Assembly: GCA_963920635.1 (NCBI GenBank)
Contig: OY987308.1
Span: 8,932,225-8,996,224 of the forward strand
Direction: 5' to 3'
From: Pseudeuparius sepicola
Lineage: Eukaryota > Arthropoda > Insecta > Coleoptera > Anthribidae
DNA: 64,000 nucleotides
Shown one piece after another: positions 47,801 through 63,600 of the stretch (its first letter is position 1; each line of letters begins with the position of its first letter). A program made the position numbers and the translations under genes. The notes under the pieces are model-generated. The model saw nothing but the letters and a program-made list of their open reading frames with translations, searched no databases and was not told the DNA's origin.

Positions 47801-50800
47801 AAGAAGACTAAAGAACTAATGTTCTTTTTTTGTGACAGCTACAACAAAATTTCATAAACCTTGTGAGATTTTGAACAATTTTGATTCCCGTGATCTCCTT
47901 TTCATAAACGAAGACTAAAGAACTAATGTTCCTTTTTTGCGATAGCTACAACAAAATTTCATTATGAACGGTTTTTCTTAGTTTCTAAATCTCTACTTTT
48001 TTCGATACTATTTTACAGAAATCGTAAGCTGCCGCACAATACTGCAATGATTTTGAACAATTTTGTCTCCGTGATTTATTAGATCTCCTTTTGGTAAAAG
48101 AAGACTAAAGTTGCCCCGAATCAAAAAACATGTCCAGTTGAAAGTCTTAGAGGTTTTCGTGTATCTACTGTGATTTTCTAATTTTTCGACATTAAACTGT
48201 TATAAATTATCAAAAAACAATCAGTGTTTAATTTCTCAGACATTTCAAGTATCTATTGTGGTTTCGTAATTTTTTGATACTATTTCAGTTTAAAGAAGTA
48301 AAACTTTTGAAAATTTGAACAAATTTGATTCACGTGTTCAACTTTTTATAAAAGGAGACTAGTGAAACAGCTACAACAAAATTTCATTATGAAACTTTTT
48401 TCTGGATGGAAAACTATTAGTTTCTAAATGTCTAATTTTTTCGATACTATTTTATCGTAAACGTAAGCTACCGTACAATACTGCAAATATTTTGAACAAT
48501 TTTGTTTCCGTCATTTATTTAGATCTCTTTTTGTTAATAGAAGACTTAAGTTGCCCCAAATCAAAAAACAAGCCTGTTGACAATCTTAGAGGTTTTCGTG
48601 TATCTACTGTGATTTTGTAATTTTTCGACATTTAAACTAGTAGAATGTTATAAATTATCAAAAATCAATCACTGTTGAAAATCTCAGACATTACGAGGAC
48701 CTATTGTGGTTTTGTAATTTCTCAATACTATTTCAGTTTAAAGTAGTAAAAAGTGATTAACAAAAGTTCTTCAAAATAAAATCGTAAGCTCTGGAGCTAA
48801 ACTTGTGAGATTAGAGAAATTTTGATTCCCGTGATCTCCTTTTCATAAAAGGAGACTAATGTTTTTTTTTGTGACAGCTGCAACGAAAGTTTATTATGAA
48901 AGGTTTTTCTGGTTGGAAAAGTCCTAGTTTCTGAATTCCTAATTTCTTCGATACTACTTTACTAGTAAATGTACAAAACTGCAAATTTTTTAACAATATT
49001 GATTCCGTGGTTTATTTAGACCTCCTTTTGGTAAAACCAGACTAAAGTTGCCCCGAATAAAAAAAAACGTGCCCTGTTGACAGTCTTAGTGGCTCGCTTA
49101 GAGGTTTTCGTGTATCTACTGTGATTTAAACTAGTAAAATGTTATAATATCAAAAAACAATCACTGTTGAAATTCTCAGACATTTCGAATACCTAAAATG
49201 TTACTATTAATAGTTTTTCAGAATAAAATCGTATGCTCCAGAGCAAACCTTGTGAGATTTTGAACAATTTTGATTCCCGTGTTCTCCTTTTCATAAAAGA
49301 AGACTAAAGAACTAATGTTCTTTTTTTGTGACAGCTACAACAAAATTTCATAAACCTTGTGAGATTTTGAACAATTTTGATTCCCGTGATCTCCTTTTCA
49401 TAAAAGAAGACTAAAGAACTAATGTTCCTTTTTTGCGATAGCTACAACAAAATTTCATTATGAACGGTTTTTCTTAGTTTCTAAATCTCTACTTTTTTCG
49501 ATACTAGTTTACAGAAATCGTAAGCTGCCGCACAATACTGCAATGATTTTGAACAATTTTGTCTCCGTGATTTATTAGATCTCCTTTTGGTAAAAGAAGA
49601 CTAAAGTTGCCCCGAATCAAAAAACATGTCCAGTTGAAAGTCTTAGAGGTTTTCGTGTATCTACTGTGATTTTCTAATTTTTCGACATTAAACTGTTATA
49701 AATTATCAAAAAACAATCAGTGTTTAAATTCTCAGACATTTCAAGTATCTATTGTGGTTTCGTAATTTTTTGATACTATTTCAGTTTAAAGAAGTAAAAC
49801 TTGTGAAAATTTGAACAAATTTGATTCACGTGTTCAACTTTTTATAAAAGGAGACTAGTGAAACAGCTACAACAAAATTTCAATATGAAACTTTTTTCTG
49901 GATAAAAAACTATTAGTTTCTGAATTTCTAATTTTTTCGATACTATTTTACTGTAGTTTAGTTGAACCATGTAGTAAGGCAAGTTGTTCAGTATCGAAAC
50001 GTATATTGCCGCACAATACTGTAAATATTTTGAACAATTTTGTTTCCGTCATTTATTTAGATCTATTTTTGGTAATAGAAGACTTAAGTTGCCCCAAATC
50101 AAAAAACAAGCCTGTTGACAATCTTAGAGGTTTTCGTGTATCTACTGTGATTTTGTAATTTTTCGACATTTAAACTAGTAGAATGTTATAAATTATCAAA
50201 AATCAATCACTGTTGAAAATCTCAGACATTACGAGGACCTATTGTGGTTTTGTAATTTCTCAATACTATTTCAGTTTAAAGTAGTAAAAAGTGATTAACA
50301 AAAGTTCTTCAAAATAAAATCGTAAGCTCTGGAGCTAAACTTGTGAGATTAGAGAAATTTTGATTCCCGTGATCTCCTTTTCATAAAAGGAGACTAATGT
50401 TTTTTTTTGTGACAGCTGCAACGAAAGTTTATTATGAAAGGTTTTTCTGGTTGGAAAAGTCCTAGTTTCTGAATTCCTAATTTCTTCGATACTACTTTAC
50501 TAGTAAATGTACAAAACTGCAAATTTTTTAACAATATTGATTCCGTGGTTTATTTAGACCTCCTTTTGGTAAAACCAGACTAAAGTTGCCCCGAATAAAA
50601 AAAAACGTGCCCTGTTGACAGTCTTAGTGGCTCGCTTAGAGGTTTTCGTGTATCTACTGTGATTTAAACTAGTAAAATGTTATAATATCCAAAAACAATC
50701 ACTGTTGAAATTCTCAGATATTTCGAATACCTAAAATGTTACTATTAATAGTTTTTCAGAATAAAATCGTATGCTCCAGAGCAAACCTTGTGAGATTTTG

Positions 50801-53800
50801 AACAATTTTGATTCCCGTGATCTCCTTTTCATAAAAGAAGACTAAAGAACTAATGTTCTTTTTTTGTGACAGCTACAACAAAATTTCATAAACCTTGTGA
50901 GATTTTGAACAATTTTGATTCCCGTGATCTCCTTTTCATAAAAGAAGACTAAAGAACTAATGTTCCTTTTTTGCGATAGCTACAACAAAATTTCATTATG
51001 AACGGTTTTTCTTAGTTTCTAAATCTCTACTTTTTTCGATACTATTTTACAGAAATCGTAAGCTGCCGCACAATACTGCAATGATTTTGAACAATTTTGT
51101 CTCCGTGACTTATTAGATCTCCTTTTGGTAAAAGAAGACTAAAGTTGCCCCGAATCAAAAAACATGTCCAGTTGAAAGTCTTAGAGGTTTTCGTGTATCT
51201 ACTGTGATTTTCTAATTTTTCGACATTAAACTGTTATAAATTATCAAAAAACAATCAGTGTTTAATTTCTCAGACATTTCAAGTATCTATTGTGGTTTCG
51301 TAATTTTTTGATACTATTTCAGTTTAAAGAAGTAAAACTTGTGAAAATTTGAACAAATTTGATTCACGTGTTCAACTTTTTATAAAAGGAGACTAGTGAA
51401 ACAGCTACAACAAAATTTCATTATGAAACTTTTTTCTGGATGGAAAACTATTAGTTTCTAAATGTCTAATTTTTTCGATACTATTTTATCGTAAACGTAA
51501 GCTACCGTACAATACTGCAAATATTTTGAACAATTTTGTTTCCGTCATTTATTTAGATCTCTTTTTGGTAATAGAAGACTTAAGTTGCCCCAAATCAAAA
51601 AACAAGCCTGTTGACAATCTTAGAGGTTTTCGTGTATCTACTGTGATTTTGTAATTTTTCGACATTTAAACTAGTAGAATGTTATAAATTATCAAAAATC
51701 AATCACTGTTGAAAATCTCAGACATTACGAGGACCTATTGTGGTTTTGTAATTTCTCAATACTATTTCAGTTTAAAGTAGTAAAAAGTGATTAACAAAAG
51801 TTCTTCAAAATAAAATCGTAAGCTCTGGAGCTAAACTTGTGAGATTAGAGAAATTTTGATTCCCGTGATCTCCTTTTCATAAAAGGAGACTAATGTTTTT
51901 TTTTGTGACAGCTGCAACGAAAGTTTATTATGAAAGGTTTTTCTGGTTGGAAAAGTCCTAGTTTCTGAATTCCTAATTTCTTCGATACTACTTTACTAGT
52001 AAATGTACAAAACTGCAAATTTTTTAACAATATTGATTCCGTGGTTTATTTAGACCTCCTTTTGGTAAAACCAGACTAAAGTTGCCCTGAATAAAAAAAA
52101 ACGTGCCCTGTTGACAGTCTTAGTGGCTCGCTTAGAGGTTTTCGTGTATCTACTGTGATTTAAACTAGTAAAATGTTATAATATCAAAAAACAATCACTG
52201 TTGAAATTCTCAGACATTTCGAATACCTAAAATGTTACTATTAATAGTTTTTCAGAATAAAATCGTATGCTCCAGAGCAAACCTTGTGAGATTTTGAACA
52301 ATTTTGATTCCCGTGATCTCCTTTTCATAAAAGAAGACTAAAGAACTAATGTTCTTTTTTTGTGACAGCTACAACAAAATTTCATAAACCTTGTGAGATT
52401 TTGAACAATTTTGATTCCCGTGATCTCCTTTTCATAAAAGAAGACTAAAGAACTAATGTTCCTTTTTTGCGATAGCTACAACAAAATTTCATTATGAACG
52501 GTTTTTCTTAGTTTCTAAATCTCTACTTTTTTCGATACTATTTTACAGAAATCGTAAGCTGCCGCACAATACTGCAATGATTTTGAACAATTTTGTCTCC
52601 GTGATTTATTAGATTTCCTTTTGGTAAAAGAAGACTAAAGTTGCCCCGAATCAAAAAACATGTCCAGTTGAAAGTCTTAGAGGTTTTCGTGTATCTACTG
52701 TGATTTTCTAATTTTTCGACATTAAACTGTTATAAATTATCAAAAAACAATCAGTGTTTAAATTCTCAGACATTTCAAGTATCTATTGTGGTTTCGTAAT
52801 TTTTTGATACTATTTCAGTTTAAAGAAGTAAAACTTGTGAAAATTTGAACAAATTTGATTCATGTGTTCAACTTTTTATAAAAGGAGACTAGTGAAACAG
52901 CTACAACAAAATTTCAATATGAAACTTTTTTCTGGATAAAAAACTATTAGTTTCTGAATTTCTAATTTTTTCGATACTATTTTACTGTAGTTTAGTTGAA
53001 CCATGTAGTAAGGCAAGTTGTTCAGTATCGAAACGTATATTGCCGCACAATACTGTAAATATTTTGAACAATTTTGTTTCCGTCATTTATTTAGATCTAT
53101 TTTTGGTAATAGAAGACTTAAGTTGCCCCAAATCAAAAAACAAGCCTGTTGACAATCTTAGAGGTTTTCGTGTATCTACTGTGATTTTGTAATTTTTCGA
53201 CATTTAAACTAGTAGAATGTTATAAATTATCAAAAATCAATCACTGTTGAAAATCTCAGACATTACGAGGACCTATTGTGGTTTTGTAATTTCTCAATAC
53301 TATTTCAGTTTAAAGTAGTAAAAAGTGATTAACAAAAGTTCTTCAAAATAAAATCGTAAGCTCTGGAGCTAAACTTGTGAGATTAGAGAAATTTTGATTC
53401 CCGTGATCTCCTTTTCATAAAAGGAGACTAATGTTTTTTTTTGTGACAGCTGCAACGAAAGTTTATTATGAAAGGTTTTTCTGGTTGGAAAAGTCCTAGT
53501 TTCTGAATTCCTAATTTCTTCGATACTACTTTACTAGTAAATGTACAAAACTGCAAATTTTTTAACAATATTGATTCCGTGGTTTATTTAGACCTCCTTT
53601 TGGTAAAACCAGACTAAAGTTGCCCCGAATAAAAAAAAACGTGCCCTGTTGACAGTCTTAGTGGCTCGCTTAGAGGTTTTCGTGTATCTACTGTGATTTA
53701 AACTAGTAAAATGTTATAATATCAAAAAACAATCACTGTTGAAATTCTCAGACATTTCGAATACCTAAAATGTTACTATTAATAGTTTTTCAGAATAAAA

Positions 53801-54699
53801 TCGTATGCTCCAGAGCAAACCTTGTGAGATTTTGAACAATTTTGATTCCCGTGTTCTCCTTTTCATAAAAGAAGACTAAAGAACTAATGTTCTTTTTTTG
53901 TGACAGCTACAACAAAATTTCATAAACCTTGTGAGATTTTGAACAATTTTGATTCCCGTGATCTCCTTTTCATAAAAGAAGACTAAAGAACTAATGTTCC
54001 TTTTTTGCGATAGCTACAACAAAATTTCATTATGAACGGTTTTTCTTAGTTTCTAAATCTCTACTTTTTTCGATACTAGTTTACAGAAATCGTAAGCTGC
54101 CGCACAATACTGCAATGATTTTGAACAATTTTGTCTCCGTGATTTATTAGATCTCCTTTTGGTAAAAGAAGACTAAAGTTGCCCCGAATCAAAAAACATG
54201 TCCAGTTGAAAGTCTTAGAGGTTTTCGTGTATCTACTGTGATTTTCTAATTTTTCGACATTAAACTGTTATAAATTATCAAAAAACAATCAGTGTTTAAA
54301 TTCTCAGACATTTCAAGTATCTATTGTGGTTTCGTAATTTTTTGATACTATTTCAGTTTAAAGAAGTAAAACTTGTGAAAATTTGAACAAATTTGATTCA
54401 CGTGTTCAACTTTTTATAAAAGGAGACTAGTGAAACAGCTACAACAAAATTTCATTATGAAACTTTTTTCTGGATGGAAAACTATTAGTTTCTAAATGTC
54501 TAATTTTTTCGATACTATTTTATCGTAAACGTAAGCTACCGTACAATACTGCAAATATTTTGAACAATTTTGTTTCCGTCATTTATTTAGATCTCTTTTT
54601 GGTAATAGAAGACTTAAGTTGCCCCAAATCAAAAAACAAGCCTGTTGACAATCTTAGAGGTTTTCGTGTATCTACTGTGATTTTGTAATTTTTCGACAT

Positions 54700-57600
54700 T
54701 TAAACTAGTAGAATGTTATAAATTATCAAAAATCAATCACTGTTGAAAATCTCAGACAATACGAGGACCTATTGTGGTTTTGTTATTTCTCAATACTATT
54801 TCAGTTTAAAGTAGTAAAAAGTGATTAACAAAAGTTCTTCAAAATAAAATCGTAAGCTCTGGAGCTAAACTTGTGAGATTAGAAAAATTTTGATTCCCGT
54901 GATCTCCTTTTCATAAAAGGAGACTAATGTTTTTTTTTGTGACAGCTGCAACGAAAGTTTATTATGAAAGGTTTTTCTGGTTGGAAAAGTCCTAGTTTCT
55001 GAATTCCTAATTTCTTCGATACTACTTTACTAGTAAATGTACAAAACTGCAAATTTTTTAACAATATTGATTCCGTGGTTTATTTAGACCTCCTTTTGGT
55101 AAAACCAGACTAAAGTTGCCCCGAATAAAAAAAAAACGTGCCCTGTTGACAGTCTTAGTGGCTCGCTTAGAGGTTTTCGTGTATCTACTGTGATTTAAAC
55201 TAGTAAAATGTTATAATATCCAAAAACAATCACTGTTGAAATTCTCAGATATTTCGAATACCTAAAATGTTACTATTAATAGTTTTTCAGAATAAAATCG
55301 TATGCTCCAGAGCAAACCTTGTGAGATTTTGAACAATTTTGATTCCCGTGATCTCCTTTTCATAAAAGAAGACTAAAGAACTAATGTTCTTTTTTTGTGA
55401 CAGCTACAACAAAATTTCATAAACCTTGTGAGATTTTGAACAATTTTGATTCCCGTGATCTCCTTTTCATAAAAGAAGACTAAAGAACTAATGTTCCTTT
55501 TTTGCGATAGCTACAACAAAATTTCATTATGAACGGTTTTTCTTAGTTTCTAAATCTTTTTCGATACTATTTTACAGAAATCGTAAGCTGCCGCACAATA
55601 CTGCAATGATTTTGAACAATTTTGTCTCCGTGATTTATTAGATCTCCTTTTGGTAAAAGAAGACTAAAGTTGCCCCGAATCAAAAAACATGTCCAGTTGA
55701 AAGTCTTAGAGGTTTTCGTGTATCTACTGTGATTTTCTAATTTTTCGACATTAAACTGTTATAAATTATCAAAAAACAATCAGTGTTTAAATTCTCAGAC
55801 ATTTCAAGTATCTATTGTGGTTTCGTAATTTTTTGATACTATTTCAGTTTAAAGAAGTAAAACTTGTGAAAATTTGAACAAATTTGATTCACGTGTTCAA
55901 CTTTTTATAAAAGGAGACTAGTGAAACAGCTACAACAAAATTTCATTATGAAACTTTTTTCTGGATGGAAAACTATTAGTTTCTAAATGTCTAATTTTTT
56001 CGATACTATTTTATCGTAAACGTAAGCTACCGTACAATACTGCAAATATTTTGAACAATTTTGTTTCCGTCATTTATTTAGATCTCTTTTTGGTAATAGA
56101 AGACTTAAGTTGCCCCAAATCAAAAAACAAGCCTGTTGACAATCTTAGAGGTTTTCGTGTATCTACTGTGATTTTGTAATTTTTCGACATTTAAACTAGT
56201 AGAATGTTATAAATTATCAAAAATCAATCACTGTTGAAAATCTCAGACATTACGAGGACCTATTGTGGTTTTGTAATTTCTCAATACTATTTCAGTTTAA
56301 AGTAGTAAAAAGTGATTAACAAAAGTTCTTCAAAATAAAATCGTAAGCTCTGGAGCTAAACTTGTGAGATTAGAAAAATTTTGATTCCCGTGATCTCCTT
56401 TTCATAAAAGGAGACTAATGTTTTTTTTTGTGACAGCTGCAACGAAAGTTTATTATGAAAGGTTTTTCTGGTTGGAAAAGTCCTAGTTTCTGAATTCCTA
56501 ATTTCTTCGATACTACTTTACTAGTAAATGTACAAAACTGCAAATTTTTTAACAATATTGATTCCGTGGTTTATTTAGACCTCCTTTTGGTAAAACCAGA
56601 CTAAAGTTGCCCCGAATAAAAAAAACGTGCCCTGTTGACAGTCTTAGTGGCTCGCTTAGAGGTTTTCGTGTATCTACTGTGATTTAAACTAGTAAAATGT
56701 TATAATATCAAAAAACAATCACTGTTGAAATTCTCAGACATTTCGAATACCTAAAATGTTACTATTAATAGTTTTTCAGAATAAAATCGTATGCTCCAGA
56801 GCAAACCTTGTGAGATTTTGAACAATTTTGATTCCCGTGATCTCCTTTTCATAAAAGAAGACTAAAGAACTAATGTTCTTTTTTTGTGACAGCTACAACA
56901 AAATTTCATAAACCTTGTGAGATTTTGAACAATTTTGATTCCCGTGATCTCGTTTTCATAAACGAAGACTAAAGAACTAATGTTCCTTTTTTGCGATAGC
57001 TACAACAAAATTTCATTATGAACGGTTTTTCTTAGTTTCTAAATCTCTACTTTTTTCGATACTATTTTACAGAAATCGTAAGCTGCCGCACAATACTGCA
57101 ATGATTTTGAACAATTTTGTCTCCGTGATTTATTAGATCTCCTTTTGGTAAAAGAAGACTAAAGTTGCCCCGAATCAAAAAACATGTCCAGTTGAAAGTC
57201 TTAGAGGTTTTCGTGTATCTACTGTGATTTTCTAATTTTTCGACATTAAACTGTTATAAATTATCAAAAAACAATCAGTGTTTAATTTCTCAGACATTTC
57301 AAGTATCTATTGTGGTTTCGTAATTTTTTGATACTATTTCAGTTTAAAGAAGTAAAACTTTTGAAAATTTGAACAAATTTGATTCACGTGTTCAACTTTT
57401 TATAAAAGGAGACTAGTGAAACAGCTACAACAAAATTTCATTATGAAACTTTTTTCTGGATGGAAAACTATTAGTTTCTAAATGTCTAATTTTTTCGATA
57501 CTATTTTATCGTAAACGTAAGCTACCGTACAATACTGCAAATATTTTGAACAATTTTGTTTCCGTCATTTATTTAGATCTCTTTTTGGTAATAGAAGACT

Positions 57601-60600
57601 TAAGTTGCCCCAAATCAAAAAACAAGCCTGTTGACAATCTTAGAGGTTTTCGTGTATCTACTGTGATTTTGTAATTTTTCGACATTTAAACTAGTAGAAT
57701 GTTATAAATTATCAAAAATCAATCACTGTTGAAAATCTCAGACATTACGAGGACCTATTGTGGTTTTGTAATTTCTCAATACTATTTCAGTTTAAAGTAG
57801 TAAAAAGTGATTAACAAAAGTTCTTCAAAATAAAATCGTAAGCTCTGGAGCTAAACTTGTGAGATTAGAGAAATTTTGATTCCCGTGATCTCCTTTTCAT
57901 AAAAGGAGACTAATGTTTTTTTTTGTGACAGCTGCAACGAAAGTTTATTATGAAAGGTTTTTCTGGTTGGAAAAGTCCTAGTTTCTGAATTCCTAATTTC
58001 TTCGATACTACTTTACTAGTAAATGTACAAAACTGCAAATTTTTTAACAATATTGATTCCGTGGTTTATTTAGACCTCCTTTTGGTAAAACCAGACTAAA
58101 GTTGCCCCGAATAAAAAAAAACGTGCCCTGTTGACAGTCTTAGTGGCTCGCTTAGAGGTTTTCGTGTATCTACTGTGATTTAAACTAGTAAAATGTTATA
58201 ATATCAAAAAACAATCACTGTTGAAATTCTCAGACATTTCGAATACCTAAAATGTTACTATTAATAGTTTTTCAGAATAAAATCGTATGCTCCAGAGCAA
58301 ACCTTGTGAGATTTTGAACAATTTTGATTCCCGTGTTCTCCTTTTCATAAAAGAAGACTAAAGAACTAATGTTCTTTTTTTGTGACAGCTACAACAAAAT
58401 TTCATAAACCTTGTGAGATTTTGAACAATTTTGATTCCCGTGATCTCCTTTTCATAAAAGAAGACTAAAGAACTAATGTTCCTTTTTTGCGATAGCTACA
58501 ACAAAATTTCATTATGAACGGTTTTTCTTAGTTTCTAAATCTCTACTTTTTTCGATACTAGTTTACAGAAATCGTAAGCTGCCGCACAATACTGCAATGA
58601 TTTTGAACAATTTTGTCTCCGTGATTTATTAGATCTCCTTTTGGTAAAAGAAGACTAAAGTTGCCCCGAATCAAAAAACATGTCCAGTTGAAAGTCTTAG
58701 AGGTTTTCGTGTATCTACTGTGATTTTCTAATTTTTCGACATTAAACTGTTATAAATTATCAAAAAACAATCAGTGTTTAAATTCTCAGACATTTCAAGT
58801 ATCTATTGTGGTTTCGTAATTTTTTGATACTATTTCAGTTTAAAGAAGTAAAACTTGTGAAAATTTGAACAAATTTGATTCACGTGTTCAACTTTTTATA
58901 AAAGGAGACTAGTGAAACAGCTACAACAAAATTTCAATATGAAACTTTTTTCTGGATAAAAAACTATTAGTTTCTGAATTTCTAATTTTTTCGATACTAT
59001 TTTACTGTAGTTTAGTTGAACCATGTAGTAAGGCAAGTTGTTCAGTATCGAAACGTATATTGCCGCACAATACTGTAAATATTTTGAACAATTTTGTTTC
59101 CGTCATTTATTTAGATCTATTTTTGGTAATAGAAGACTTAAGTTGCCCCAAATCAAAAAACAAGCCTGTTGACAATCTTAGAGGTTTTCGTGTATCTACT
59201 GTGATTTTGTAATTTTTCGACATTTAAACTAGTAGAATGTTATAAATTATCAAAAATCAATCACTGTTGAAAATCTCAGACATAACGAGGACCTATTGTG
59301 GTTTTGTAATTTCTCAATACTATTTCAGTTTAAAGTAGTAAAAAGTGATTAACAAAAGTTCTTCAAAATAAAATCGTAAGCTCTGGAGCTAAACTTGTGA
59401 GATTAGAAAAATTTTGATTCCCGTGATCTCCTTTTCATAAAAGGAGACTAATGTTTTTTTTTGTGACAGCTGCAACGAAAGTTTATTATGAAAGGTTTTT
59501 CTGGTTGGAAAAGTCCTAGTTTCTGAATTCCTAATTTCTTCGATACTACTTTACTAGTAAATGTACAAAACTGCAAATTTTTTAACAATATTGATTCCGT
59601 GGTTTATTTAGACCTCCTTTTGGTAAAACCAGACTAAAGTTGCCCCGAATAAAAAAAAACGTGCCCTGTTGACAGTCTTAGTGGCTCGCTTAGAGGTTTT
59701 CGTGTATCTACTGTGATTTAAACTAGTAAAATGTTATAATATCCAAAAACAATCACTGTTGAAATTCTCAGATATTTCGAATACCTAAAATGTTACTATT
59801 AATAGTTTTTCAGAATAAAATCGTATGCTCCAGAGCAAACCTTGTGAGATTTTGAACAATTTTGATTCCCGTGATCTCCTTTTCATAAAAGAAGACTAAA
59901 GAACTAATGTTCTTTTTTTGTGACAGCTACAACAAAATTTCATAAACCTTGTGAGATTTTGAACAATTTTGATTCCCGTGATCTCCTTTTCATAAAAGAA
60001 GACTAAAGAACTAATGTTCCTTTTTTGCGATAGCTACAACAAAATTTCATTATGAACGGTTTTTCTTAGTTTCTAAATCTTTTTCGATACTATTTTACAG
60101 AAATCGTAAGCTGCCGCACAATACTGCAATGATTTTGAACAATTTTGTCTCCGTGATTTATTAGATCTCCTTTTGGTAAAAGAAGACTAAAGTTGCCCCG
60201 AATCAAAAAACATGTCCAGTTGAAAGTCTTAGAGGTTTTCGTGTATCTACTGTGATTTTCTAATTTTTCGACATTAAACTGTTATAAATTATCAAAAAAC
60301 AATCAGTGTTTAAATTCTCAGACATTTCAAGTATCTATTGTGGTTTCGTAATTTTTTGATACTATTTCAGTTTAAAGAAGTAAAACTTGTGAAAATTTGA
60401 ACAAATTTGATTCACGTGTTCAACTTTTTATAAAAGGAGACTAGTGAAACAGCTACAACAAAATTTCATTATGAAACTTTTTTCTGGATGGAAAACTATT
60501 AGTTTCTAAATGTCTAATTTTTTCGATACTATTTTATCGTAAACGTAAGCTACCGTACAATACTGCAAATATTTTGAACAATTTTGTTTCCGTCATTTAT

Positions 60601-63600
60601 TTAGATCTCTTTTTGGTAATAGAAGACTTAAGTTGCCCCAAATCAAAAAACAAGCCTGTTGACAATCTTAGAGGTTTTCGTGTATCTACTGTGATTTTGT
60701 AATTTTTCGACATTTAAACTAGTAGAATGTTATAAATTATCAAAAATCAATCACTGTTGAAAATCTCAGACAATACGAGGACCTATTGTGGTTTTGTAAT
60801 TTCTCAATACTATTTCAGTTTAAAGTAGTAAAAAGTGATTAACAAAAGTTCTTCAAAATAAAATCGTAAGCTCTGGAGCTAAACTTGTGAGATTAGAAAA
60901 ATTTTGATTCCCGTGATCTCCTTTTCATAAAAGGAGACTAATGTTTTTTTTTGTGACAGCTGCAACGAAAGTTTATTATGAAAGGTTTTTCTGGTTGGAA
61001 AAGTCCTAGTTTCTGAATTCCTAATTTCTTCGATACTACTTTACTAGTAAATGTACAAAACTGCAAATTTTTTAACAATATTGATTCCGTGGTTTATTTA
61101 GACCTCCTTTTGGTAAAACCAGACTAAAGTTGCCCCGAATAAAAAAAAAACGTGCCCTGTTGACAGTCTTAGTGGCTCGCTTAGAGGTTTTCGTGTATCT
61201 ACTGTGATTTAAACTAGTAAAATGTTATAATATCCAAAAACAATCACTGTTGAAATTCTCAGATATTTCGAATACCTAAAATGTTACTATTAATAGTTTT
61301 TCAGAATAAAATCGTATGCTCCAGAGCAAACCTTGTGAGATTTTGAACAATTTTGATTCCCGTGATCTCCTTTTCATAAAAGAAGACTAAAGAACTAATG
61401 TTCTTTTTTTGTGACAGCTACAACAAAATTTCATAAACCTTGTGAGATTTTGAACAATTTTGATTCCCGTGATCTCCTTTTCATAAAAGAAGACTAAAGA
61501 ACTAATGTTCCTTTTTTGCGATAGCTACAACAAAATTTCATTATGAACGGTTTTTCTTAGTTTCTAAATCTTTTTCGATACTATTTTACAGAAATCGTAA
61601 GCTGCCGCACAATACTGCAATGATTTTGAACAATTTTGTCTCCGTGATTTATTAGATCTCCTTTTGGTAAAAGAAGACTAAAGTTGCCCCGAATCAAAAA
61701 ACATGTCCAGTTGAAAGTCTTAGAGGTTTTCGTGTATCTACTGTGATTTTCTAATTTTTCGACATTAAACTGTTATAAATTATCAAAAAACAATCAGTGT
61801 TTAAATTCTCAGACATTTCAAGTATCTATTGTGGTTTCGTAATTTTTTGATACTATTTCAGTTTAAAGAAGTAAAACTTGTGAAAATTTGAACAAATTTG
61901 ATTCACGTGTTCAACTTTTTATAAAAGGAGACTAGTGAAACAGCTACAACAAAATTTCATTATGAAACTTTTTTCTGGATGGAAAACTATTAGTTTCTAA
62001 ATGTCTAATTTTTTCGATACTATTTTATCGTAAACGTAAGCTACCGTACAATACTGCAAATATTTTGAACAATTTTGTTTCCGTCATTTATTTAGATCTC
62101 TTTTTGGTAATAGAAGACTTAAGTTGCCCCAAATCAAAAAACAAGCCTGTTGACAATCTTAGAGGTTTTCGTGTATCTACTGTGATTTTGTAATTTTTCG
62201 ACATTTAAACTAGTAGAATGTTATAAATTATCAAAAATCAATCACTGTTGAAAATCTCAGACATTACGAGGACCTATTGTGGTTTTGTAATTTCTCAATA
62301 CTATTTCAGTTTAAAGTAGTAAAAAGTGATTAACAAAAGTTCTTCAAAATAAAATCGTAAGCTCTGGAGCTAAACTTGTGAGATTAGAAAAATTTTGATT
62401 CCCGTGATCTCCTTTTCATAAAAGGAGACTAATGTTTTTTTTTGTGACAGCTGCAACGAAAGTTTATTATGAAAGGTTTTTCTGGTTGGAAAAGTCCTAG
62501 TTTCTGAATTCCTAATTTCTTCGATACTACTTTACTAGTAAATGTACAAAACTGCAAATTTTTTAACAATATTGATTCCGTGGTTTATTTAGACCTCCTT
62601 TTGGTAAAACCAGACTAAAGTTGCCCCGAATAAAAAAAACGTGCCCTGTTGACAGTCTTAGTGGCTCGCTTAGAGGTTTTCGTGTATCTACTGTGATTTA
62701 AACTAGTAAAATGTTATAATATCAAAAAACAATCACTGTTGAAATTCTCAGACATTTCGAATACCTAAAATGTTACTATTAATAGTTTTTCAGAATAAAA
62801 TCGTATGCTCCAGAGCAAACCTTGTGAGATTTTGAACAATTTTGATTCCCGTGATCTCCTTTTCATAAAAGAAGACTAAAGAACTAATGTTCTTTTTTTG
62901 TGACAGCTACAACAAAATTTCATAAACCTTGTGAGATTTTGAACAATTTTGATTCCCGTGATCTCCTTTTCATAAACGAAGACTAAAGAACTAATGTTCC
63001 TTTTTTGCGATAGCTACAACAAAATTTCATTATGAACGGTTTTTCTTAGTTTCTAAATCTCTACTTTTTTCGATACTATTTTACAGAAATCGTAAGCTGC
63101 CGCACAATACTGCAATGATTTTGAACAATTTTGTCTCCGTGATTTATTAGATCTCCTTTTGGTAAAAGAAGACTAAAGTTGCCCCGAATCAAAAAACATG
63201 TCCAGTTGAAAGTCTTAGAGGTTTTCGTGTATCTACTGTGATTTTCTAATTTTTCGACATTAAACTGTTATAAATTATCAAAAAACAATCAGTGTTTAAT
63301 TTCTCAGACATTTCAAGTATCTATTGTGGTTTCGTAATTTTTTGATACTATTTCAGTTTAAAGAAGTAAAACTTTTGAAAATTTGAACAAATTTGATTCA
63401 CGTGTTCAACTTTTTATAAAAGGAGACTAGTGAAACAGCTACAACAAAATTTCATTATGAAACTTTTTTCTGGATGGAAAACTATTAGTTTCTAAATGTC
63501 TAATTTTTTCGATACTATTTTATCGTAAACGTAAGCTACCGTACAATACTGCAAATATTTTGAACAATTTTGTTTCCGTCATTTATTTAGATCTCTTTTT

